Assembly (NCBI RefSeq): GCF_041740695.1
Contig: NZ_JBGSLK010000037.1
Span: 1 to 64,000 of the forward strand
Direction of reading: 5' to 3'
DNA from: Haliscomenobacter sp041740695
GTDB lineage: Bacteria; Bacteroidota; Bacteroidia; Chitinophagales; Saprospiraceae
DNA length: 64,000 bases
The notes under the pieces were generated by a model. The model did not search any database and had not been told where the DNA came from. It was given only the letters and a program-made list of their open reading frames with translations. The translations under genes were made by a program, and so were the position numbers. Shown here in pieces: positions 51,194 through 60,100 of the stretch. The number at the start of each line of letters is the position of its first letter. The first letter of the stretch is position 1.

Positions 51194-52882
51194 TTAAATC
51201 AATTGGTATTCGGGCTGGCCCATCAGGTATTTGTGCAAGGCCGCCAGGCGGTACCAAACTGTATCGCGAGCAGCTTTGTCCCCGGGATTGGCCGTGTAGT
51301 TTTTCCAGGCCACTGTCCAGTAATAATCTTGAGCTTGGCCGGATAACAAAATGCTCTTCAATACTTGTTTTTTTGCTGTAGAAAAAGGCATTGGCATCAA
51401 AACTTGCAAAATGGAATCAATCAGCAAATTTGGATCGTCTGGGCGGGGGAATTGGGCTGCAAAAGCAATGTGATCAATAAAAACCCGATAACCAGAATCG
51501 GTCTCATAACGCCAATAAGTCATTACATCGGAATAAATGTTGCGGTTGCGCAAAGTATCGCTGTTGATCCAGTTCCGATAATATTTGGGTGCTTGCCGAA
51601 AAGCTGGCCAACCCGCTACATTGGGCGGGTCGCCGGGCAACATTTGTAAGTCGTTACAAGTCCAACCCAAACTGGTCAGGATTTGATACTGATCGTACAA
51701 AGTAGGGCCTTTGATGTAGACGTTGAAATTGCGCAATACGCCTATGACCAAATCCAGGGGTGTTTTGATGAAACAACCCTTGTTCACCGCATCAAAAAAA
51801 TGCTCGCTGCGCAGCAATGTAGAGAGTACGGGTAAAATCTGGTAATTATTTTGGCGCAGGATTGCTGCCAAAGGCTGAATGACGTTTTTTTCTACCTGCT
51901 CGTCAATTTGGTAATACACAAAAAAGCGGTACAACTTCCGGCAGATGTACAGGGAGACTTCATCCTTTTGGAAAATCATGTCGATTAACTCCCGAAGTTC
52001 CCGCTCTGCATCAGCCCCACCTTTGATGACCCGATTGTTGTAAAAAGCCGAGAATTGTTTATCCGTTTGGTCGTGTGACCACGGGTCTAGGAAAACTTTA
52101 TTGGTTTCGTATTCCAGTCGCCAGCCGGTCAGCACTTTTGCTGCAGCCACTACGTCCGCCTCGGTATAATGCTCGGGATTGTCCTTGCCAATGGTGAAGA
52201 GTTCCTGCAATTCGCGGGCATAGTTTTCGTCGGGCGCGTTGACTCCATTGTACAGGCCATTGAGAAAAAACAGCATATGTGGGTCCACCGTTACATCATA
52301 GACCAACTGTTTAAAATCGCCGAGTGTATGTTTGCGCAGGATCAGGTAATGTTTGTAACACGCCTGCCCACTAAAGGAAATATCGGTGCGGGTCGCAAAA
52401 TGATTGTGCCAAAACAGGATGAGTTTCTCCAGAATATTGGCTTCAGAAGTAACCATCCGCTCCATCCACCAACTGCGCCAGGAGGTGATGCGGAAAAACT
52501 CGCCATCGTTGTTGCGCTTGGCATTGATCCAGGTTTTGCCAAAGGGTACGTCAGGATCGGTAAATTCGTCGTTGTTGTAATTGTTGACGGGTGGAGCAGG
52601 CTCTGCTTTGGGAACATTTAAAATAGAGTCCACCGCCTTTTGGGCATTACCCAACTTATAGAGTCGATCAATTTGAGCCTGGCTAGAACCAAAAGTAGCT
52701 CGCCGCAACAAATGGGCCGCTTGCTCCCGGCCCCAAATGCCACTATACGGAGTCAGGCCTCCTTGAAGGGTAAAGGGGGGTGCAGTTGTGGCGGTTTCTG
52801 GTTCAAAATGGGGCGTTTCCAGCAGCGAGCCCTCAGTTGGGAGTTGTAGGAAATTCCGACGAGAAGAGGAGAACTCGGCCAT
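51194..52882 (-). CDS. DUF1800 domain protein
   Basis: The 562-residue protein has a leader with SSRRNFLQLP and the family core: AAHLLRRATFGSSQAQIDRLY near 55-75, MVTSEANILEKLILFWHNHFATR, DPHMLFFLNG, NYARELQELFTIG and MLPGDPPNVAGWPAF. Partner of DUF1501, presumed an exported complex, cofactor and substrate unknown. An RR-containing N-terminus could be a Tat signal, but there is little hydrophobic stretch after it, so export is uncertain. Confidence 0.9.
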   Translation of the reverse strand: MAEFSSSRRNFLQLPTEGSLLETPHFEPETATTAPPFTLQGGLTPYSGIWGREQAAHLLRRATFGSSQAQIDRLYKLGNAQKAVDSILNVPKAEPAPPVNNYNNDEFTDPDVPFGKTWINAKRNNDGEFFRITSWRSWWMERMVTSEANILEKLILFWHNHFATRTDISFSGQACYKHYLILRKHTLGDFKQLVYDVTVDPHMLFFLNGLYNGVNAPDENYARELQELFTIGKDNPEHYTEADVVAAAKVLTGWRLEYETNKVFLDPWSHDQTDKQFSAFYNNRVIKGGADAERELRELIDMIFQKDEVSLYICRKLYRFFVYYQIDEQVEKNVIQPLAAILRQNNYQILPVLSTLLRSEHFFDAVNKGCFIKTPLDLVIGVLRNFNVYIKGPTLYDQYQILTSLGWTCNDLQMLPGDPPNVAGWPAFRQAPKYYRNWINSDTLRNRNIYSDVMTYWRYETDSGYRVFIDHIAFAAQFPRPDDPNLLIDSILQVLMPMPFSTAKKQVLKSILLSGQAQDYYWTVAWKNYTANPGDKAARDTVWYRLAALHKYLMGQPEYQLI

Positions 52883-52952
52883 AAGGGATTGATTTGCTTA
52901 TAGTATAAACGAAGATAAGCAAGATCAATTTTATCTAAGCACCAGATCAGAA

Positions 52953-53168
52953 TTAATCAACAAGTTCCTCTATCTCAAATCCAGCATCCTTCACAGCTTC
53001 CAAAACAAGCTCTACATCCACTCCATCCCCTTCTACACTGAGGATTTTGTCTGGATTTTGGGTGTCAACCGTCCACTTACTGATGCCCTTAACTTCGTTC
53101 AGAAAGCCAGTTACCGCTTTCACGCAGCCTCCACAATTGATATTGGTTTTAAATTTTAGGGATTCCAT
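52953..53168 (-). CDS. Heavy-metal-associated (HMA) domain protein
   Basis: The 71-residue protein is one ferredoxin-like HMA domain, MESLKFKTNINCGGCVKAVTGFLNEVKGI. The metal-binding motif is CGGC rather than the common CxxC with M-x-C. It ends AVKDAGFEIEELVD, typical. It is probably a copper chaperone or metal-binding protein. It is a whole small gene, not a fragment of a P-type ATPase, because it has its own start and stop. Confidence 0.9.
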   Translation of the reverse strand: MESLKFKTNINCGGCVKAVTGFLNEVKGISKWTVDTQNPDKILSVEGDGVDVELVLEAVKDAGFEIEELVD

Positions 53169-53229
53169 GCTTTGTTTTTTTTTGCAAAAATAAAATTAAG
53201 CTTGCTTTCTGACACTGACAATAATCACC

Positions 53230-53868
53230 TCAGGGTTTGATTGGAAACAGCTTCATTGCCTCCGCTACACATTGCACCGCTTTTTTGATAGACGCTTGTT
53301 GGTCTTTGTTCAGTGTAATGGTATGGCGGCTGTTTTTGTAATTGATCCGAATTTTTTCAATGCCTGCATAGGATAAAGTGAAGACATGATCCAAGGGGAC
53401 CAGGCAAGTAAGGGTATAAAGCCGCATGTTGGTATTCTTGTCGAAACTTCCTCGGTCAGGTACGGTATAGAGGCCAATCAGGTCCGAACCCTTTGTATCA
53501 TCAGCGGGATCAACTTTGGGTACATCTTTGCCCAGATCTACCGTATCCTTCAAAGACTCAACTTTCAAGATCACACTAAATCCTTCTTCGATGGTCAAAA
53601 ACTCCCGCTCGGCTAGCCCCAAGACCAGGAAAAAAGCGTTCAAGGTGTCGTTTTGGGAAAAAGTAAACATGGCCTTGGCCTCTTCGATCATTTTGTACCC
53701 ATCCGCCGTTTGAAAATTGCTGGGAATCAGGTAGCCAATATTGATGGCTTTGGTGACCACACTGTGGGTACTGTCGAAATCATCGACTTCATTGATGGCA
53801 AAATCACACTGGGCATTCAGGGTATACAATCCAACACTGAAGAGGAAGAAAAGAAACAAACGCTTCAT
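53230..53868 (-). CDS. Secreted hypothetical protein
   Basis: The 212-residue product has a signal peptide (MKRLFLFFLFSVGLYTLNAQ) and a mature ~190-residue domain that I do not recognise. It has KAINIGYLIPSNFQTADGYKMIEEAKAMFTF and LAEREFLTIEEGFSVIL, and a single Cys pair. A strong TATTTTTG box lies 23 nt before its ATG, and repeat copy 4 with a full promoter lies 56 nt upstream. Function unknown. Confidence 0.75.
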   Translation of the reverse strand: MKRLFLFFLFSVGLYTLNAQCDFAINEVDDFDSTHSVVTKAINIGYLIPSNFQTADGYKMIEEAKAMFTFSQNDTLNAFFLVLGLAEREFLTIEEGFSVILKVESLKDTVDLGKDVPKVDPADDTKGSDLIGLYTVPDRGSFDKNTNMRLYTLTCLVPLDHVFTLSYAGIEKIRINYKNSRHTITLNKDQQASIKKAVQCVAEAMKLFPIKP

Positions 53869-53890
53869 AATTACAGGTACTGATGAAGCA

Positions 53891-53898
53891 CAAAAATA
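53891..53898 (-). promoter_or_regulatory. -7 box near the secreted hypothetical gene
   Basis: TATTTTTG on the minus strand fits TAnnTTTG, 22 nt before the ATG at 53868. No TTTG at 19-21 nt upstream was found. Confidence 0.35.
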
Positions 53899-53919
53899 AC
53901 GGAATCTCAGCTAAGTTGT

Positions 53920-54034
53920 GGGGCAAAAATAAGTGTTCATTTTTTTTGAGCCAAAGGATTAGATAAGACACTTGAAATGAACCGTTTAATTATCTAATCC
54001 ATTGGTAAAATGAACACATATTTTTTTATCGCCC
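53920..54034 (-). repeat. Palindromic promoter-bearing repeat, family 1, copy 4
   Basis: Opposite orientation to copies 1 and 3, like copy 2. It begins GGGGCAAAAATAAGTG and ends ATATTTTTTTATCGCCC. It lies between the secreted hypothetical gene and the giant gene. Confidence 0.92.
53924..53955 (-). promoter_or_regulatory. Promoter in repeat copy 4
   Basis: On the minus strand, TTTG (53955-53952), a 20-nt spacer and TATTTTTG (53931-53924) match the Bacteroidota promoter, facing the gene that starts at 53868. Confidence 0.5.
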
Positions 54035-54035
54035 T

Positions 54036-54075
54036 AAAAAGAAACCCCCTGACCGGATTACTCCAGTCAGGGGGG
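54036..54075 (-). terminator. Rho-independent terminator of the giant gene
   Basis: CCCCCTGAC and GTCAGGGGG form a 9-bp GC-rich stem, 44 bp downstream of the giant gene's stop. On the minus strand it is followed by a T-rich run (TTTCTTTTT). Confidence 0.8.
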
Positions 54076-54117
54076 TGATTAGATCATGATGTCGAGGCCA
54101 ATGTGACCCGAATCGTG

Positions 54118-57100
54118 TTAACGAATCAAAGTCACGTTGCCTTGTTTGCGGTACGTGCTACCGTCAATACAATTGGCAAGTAAATAAAAACCATATACAT
54201 CAGGAGGCAATTGCTTGCCCCGGAACGTACCATCCCAACCCACTTTGGGGTCACTGGTTTCAAACATTTTTTGACCCCAGCGATTGTAAATAATAAAAGT
54301 CATTCTGTCGATGCCCCGGCCACGTACATACAGCACATCGTTCACGCCGTCGCGGTTGGGGGTAAAGGCAGTTGGTACAAAAATGTAGGGTTCGATGCAG
54401 TATGGCCCCGCTACATTGATGGTGATTTTGAGTTCAGTTGTACAGCCATTGCTGGTCACTCTTACGGTGTACTCGGTGGTATCCGTAGGGGATGCAATTA
54501 CGGTACTGCCCGTAGTGGTATTCAGTCCGGTAGCCGGGCTCCAGGAATACGTACAATCGGGGCAATTTTCCACCCGAATGGTGGTCGATTCCCCATTCTC
54601 AATGGTCGTGGGGTTGGCCGTTACGCGTACTTTGTTGGCCAAATCCACCACGTTCACCGTGGTGCGCAAGGTGGCCGTACAGCCGTATTGGTTGGTCAGC
54701 AAGACTTGCGGCTGCGCGCCATTCTGAGCCACAATGGTTGCCGAAGGCCCAGTTCGAACATCGGTGATGAACAAATTGGCGGGCGACCAGAGGTAAGTCA
54801 AGGTCTGCCGTGGATCGCCATTGGTGACAATCAGGGTCACCTCGTCTCCATTTTCGCAGGCATTGACCGTAGCTGGTAGGCTGGCTCTAACTGGACGGGC
54901 GATGACCGTTACTGAATCGATCTCCACACAACCCGCCGCATTGGTGATGCGCACATAGTAGGTTCTCGCTACTGTATCGGGAGTAATCGAGAACTGTGCC
55001 CCCTGCCCCAGAACCGGGCTGATGTTGCGGTTGTTGCTCCATTCAAAAATAGCAGCACCATTGCCACTTGCGGTGAGATTAAATGGATTCAAAGAACAAA
55101 GTGTCGTATCCTTTCCGGCATCCGCTCGGATCGGTTCCGCTGCCATCACCACTACTTGTCGTACAATGCTACAAGCTCCAAACGGGTCAGAAATCGTAAC
55201 CGTATAAGTAGTGGGCACCGTAACGATTGTGGTAGGGGTAGCAGAAGTAGAATCATTCAATCCTCTAGCTGGCGACCAGCGGTAAACCAGGTTTGGTTTG
55301 CCATTTGGATTGATCGGCGTAGGACGGCCCGCGCAAGTCGTAATCATACTTGGTGGCGCGCCAGAGGTAATGTCTACCACATCGACCACTGCTGAGTCCA
55401 AAGGTGCCCCTTCAAAAGGCCCACCATCCCCGATGGTAGGCCCACCACCTGTTCCAGGGGTTCCCCCGCCATTTCTAGCTGAGTCGATTTGTGCACGAAT
55501 ACACACATCATTGGTATCGGTAGCCACGGCATAAAAGACCGTTTTACCGGCAGCTACATTGACACTGATCCGGTTTCCAGTGCCGATCTGGTTTTTCAAA
55601 GCGGCATCACTAAACCAGGTAATGGGGGTTGGCCGTGAAGTAGTAGCGCGCAAAGTCAAGCGACCCGGTTCACACAAGGAGGTGTCTGGCAGCGCAATCA
55701 CCGTAACCGGCTGTGTAACATTGACCACAATACTCTTGGTTGCAGAACAACCCGTCGCAGGATCTGTTACGGTCACCGTATAAGTAGTTGTATTTGTTGG
55801 TGAAGCTAATGGATTGAAAGGTTTGCTCAAATCCAGACCAGTTGTCGGCGACCAGGTGTAGGTATAAGCCGGGTTGCCATTGGGATTCAACTCCACTGAA
55901 GTACCCACACAAATATTTTGTGGGGATTTTAAATCACCCGGGTTGAAATCACTGAGGCGTATCCGCGCCGTATCTCTTTTGGAACAAGTGCCCAAAGTTG
56001 CTTCTACAATGTACAAGTTAAGTCCCAACCCGGGGGTAACCGAAAGGTTTCTGCCATTAAAGATGACTTGTCCATTGGCGTCTAGCCAACGAATGGTGGC
56101 ACCTTGCGCGCCACGGGCCGTAAGGAATACGAAGTCACGTTGGCAAAGAACCGTTTCAGAAGGAATGGCTTCCAGGTCACCTAGGTCGGTTACGTTAACC
56201 CGGATTTCTTTCTCTATGCTGCAACCCGTAGCAGGATCGGTTACAATCACCGTATAAGTGACGGAGGCAACCAGTGTAGCAATTGGGTTGTGTGGATTTG
56301 TCAAATTCAGCCCTATAGTGGGTGACCAAACATAAGTATAAGCTGGATTGCCATTCGGGTTCAGCGCTAGTGGGCTGCCTGCACAAGCTGCCTGTGGCGA
56401 ACTCAAGTCGCCAGGTTGGAAATCCACGCGGGTCACCCGGCTGGTGTCGCGAGCGGTACAAGAACCCACACTGGCCTCGGCGATGTACAAGTTCAAACCC
56501 ACGTTCGGGCTAGGCGAAATACTACGACCAGTGCCAATTTGAGTGCCATTGGCATCCAACCAACGGATGTTTGCTCCTTCAGCGCCAGTCACCCGCAGGT
56601 TGACGCCGCCAGGCTGACAAACCGTAGTGTCCGCAGGTGCAATGGTCAAATCGCTCAGGTCAGTAACATTGACCCGAATTTCTTTTTCCAAAGTACAACC
56701 GCTCACTGGATCAGTAACGGTCACGGTATAGGTAACGGAGGCAACCAATGTAGCTATCGGATTGTGTGGATTCGTCAAATTCAGGCCTATCGTTGGCGAC
56801 CAAGCATAGGTGTAAGCTGGATTGCCATTCGGATTCAAGGCCAGCGGTTCTCCGGCACAAGCTGCCTGTGGCGATTTTAAATCACCCGGTTGGAAATCAG
56901 CTCGAGTCACTCTGCTGGTGTCGCGAGCGGTACAAGAACCCACGCTCGCCTCAGCGATGTACAAGTTCAAACCCACATTCGGACTAGGCGAAATGCTACG
57001 CCCGGTGCCAATTTGGGTGCCATTGGCATCCAACCAACGGATGTTTGCACCTGTTGCACCAGTCACCCGCAGATTAACACCACCTGGTTGACAAACCGTA

Positions 57101-60100
57101 GTATCCGAAGGTACGATGGCCAAATCACTCAGGTCGATTACATTGACTCGAATTTCTTTTTCCAAAGTACAGCCACTCGCTGGATCGCTTACGGTTACGG
57201 AGTACGTAATCGAAGCATTCAGGGTGGCAATTGGGTTGTGTGTATTCGTTAAATCCAGCCCTGTGGCAGGCGACCAGATATAAGTATAAGCAGGGTTGCC
57301 GTTCGGGTTCAGTGCCAGTGGTTCACCAGCGCAGGCCGATTGTGGAGAAGCGAGGTCACCTGGTTTGAAGTCGGCCAGGGTCACTTTTACAGTATCCCTT
57401 GCGGTACAAGTGCCATTTGTAGCTTCCACGATGTAAAGGTTATCTCCCACTGTTGGGTTAACACTGATGGTTTTACCCGTACCAATTTGGGTGCCTGCGG
57501 CATTCAACCAGCGGAAGTTAACATTGTTGCCGTTTGCATCTGCACGCAGGGTTAAACCTCCGGTAGCCGTACAAATGGTCGTATCGTTGCTGGCTGTGAA
57601 GCCTTCAATTGCATTGACATTCACGACGATTGCACGTTCCTTGAAACATCCCGTGATGGGGTCAGTGATGGTAATCAGAAAACGGGTGGTTTGGCCCAGT
57701 AGGGCCACCGGATTGTAGGGCTTGGTCAAATCCAATCCTGCACTTGGTGACCACTGGTATTGGAATGCAGGGTTCCCAGTCGGGTGTAATTCGACCGTGT
57801 CCCCTTTACAGATCGTCAAAGGTGTGGTGAATTGACCAGGATTAAAGTCGACAAACCGAACCCGGATACCAGAAATGGTATCGGTACAGCCCGCTGCATT
57901 TCGTCCAATCACTGTGTAACGGGTATCAGTACCTTGGGTTCCGCTTATCGCAATTCCGCCATCTCCTTGGAAAATCGGTGTCTCTTGGCTCCCTTCAGGA
58001 ATCCAGGCATATTCACTAGCTCCAGTGGCAACCAATTGAAGGGTAGTACCTACACAAGCCGTGGTGTCCATGGTAGAAACACCCAACACAGGTTTGGCGC
58101 TAATGGTAATAACCACTGTATCCACGACCTGGCAAGAAATTCCGCCGCTGGTTTTGGTCACAGTTACCAGATAGGTTACCGGAGTGGTGCCGGTAAAACT
58201 TGGATTGCGTACATTGGTAGCCGACAATCCCGTTGCTGGGCCCCACTGATAGCTGAATTCTGCACTGGCATTAGGGGCCAGAGGTGTGGCCACTCCTGGG
58301 CAAACTTTAACGGTATCGGGCAAGCCCGAATCCAAAGTTCCCAAGTTGATGACGACAGTAAGGGTATCTTCACATTCAAACTGATTGCTGACAATACCTA
58401 TAATGACATTCCTGCCAATTTCAGTTGGCCGCAGCACTGGTGTAGCGGTATTTCCACCAGAAACAACATTGGAAGCAGGCGTCCAACTATAGGTCAACAG
58501 TTGGCCTGGCGCGTTGTTGCGCACTTCTACTTGTACATTTTCAGCATCACATTGATCGATCTGGTTGCTACCCGATGGTGTAACCAGGGTGACATCTACT
58601 CCGTTATCGGTAACACTCACGCTGTCCGTTTCGGTGCAGCCCAAGGCATTAGTAGCTGTAACGTAGTATACCGTAGTTCCTGGAGGTGGGTTAACGCTTA
58701 CAGATGCATTTGAGCTCAACAATTGGCCTTGTTTCGTCGTCCATTTGAATGTGGTTCCAGGTTTGCCTTCAGCAGTCAGGGTTACATCCTCACCACAGGT
58801 CGTCAAGTTGTTGGGGACTTTAAGCCCAATCGCAGACCCGACAGTGATGCTGATTTCTTTGGTCACTGTTTTACGACAAGCTACATCAAAGCTCAGGGTA
58901 AGCGATACGGTATAATTGCCTGGTTCTGCGTAGCTATGGCTGGGGCTTTCTTCCGTAGAAGTAGTCCCATCTCCAAAATTCCAGCGGTAGCCAAAGGCAT
59001 TGGTGCTGGTATTGCGGAAAATCACGGTATTGCCGTCGCATTGGATTTCAGGAGTGAAATCCAGGTTATGGTTGGCATCAATGATGATTACCTGCACCGA
59101 ATCGCTCAGTACACAGCCAGAAGCATTGCGCACCTGCACAAAAACTTCCTTGATGCCAGGGGTAGCCGCTAGGAGAGGGTTGGCAGTCAGCGCTCCCGAT
59201 TCAAACGCAGCCACTGGAGTCCAGCTGTAAGTCAGGATTTGACCAGGCCCTTGGGTGGTATTGATGCGCAGTGGTTCGTTGGTACACAGAATAACCGAAT
59301 CTGGAGCAGCAAAAACGACGGGATCGCCGATCAGACTTATTTCCAGTTTTTCTTTACAACCATTTTCATCCGTAGCTTCCACAGTCAAATTGCGTTGGGT
59401 AGCAACTGTGGCGGTAAATGTAGGCCCTGTACCCAGTTGATTGCCATTGGCATCCAACCAACGGAAAGTAACCGGGCGGTTGGCCGAAGCAGTCAAGGTG
59501 GTTTGAGGTGTACAAACGGGTGTACCATCTGCGCCTGCACCAAGTACGGTGATACCCATGTTTCCAGGCACAATTGCCATCATCGAGTCAGTGGTTTGGC
59601 AAGCTGGTATGCCTGGCACGGAAATGTTGACGGTATATTGGGTGCTTTGTTGTGGAGAAAAAATCGGGTTGCCAACCGTCGGATCATCCAGTCCCGTTTC
59701 AGGCAACCACATGTACACCAAATTTGGGTTGTTGTTGCCAGGGATTTGCAGCGGCATCCCTCTACACAACACGATGGTATCGGGAAAATCTACCCCGGTA
59801 ATAGGTGCTTTGACAATGCTTTGTGACGCAGAATCCAAACAGCCTTGGGTAGTCCGAATCACCAAAGTGACCGTGACCCGACCTGTATCCGTAAAAGTAA
59901 AACTTGGAGAGTCCTCGGTGGAGGTACGGCCATCGGATAGTTTCCACGTCCGGCTGGCGATTTGTATACCCGCATTGTTGGACACATCCAGCAGCTTGAT
60001 GGTAGAGCCGTTGAGGATACAGTTGGTATAGTTAAAGGTGAAATCTACATCGGTTTCCTGTTTGACTAGCCGGATGGTTTTTTGCAAAGTATCATTGCAT

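Noticed and set aside
52953..53168. Fragment of a copper P-type ATPase
   Set aside because: The gene has its own start and stop and a complete single HMA domain; no ATPase sequence follows.
55490..57852. CRISPR or mobile-element repeats in the giant gene
   Set aside because: The 474-bp period is in frame with protein modules and has no spacer or terminal structure.
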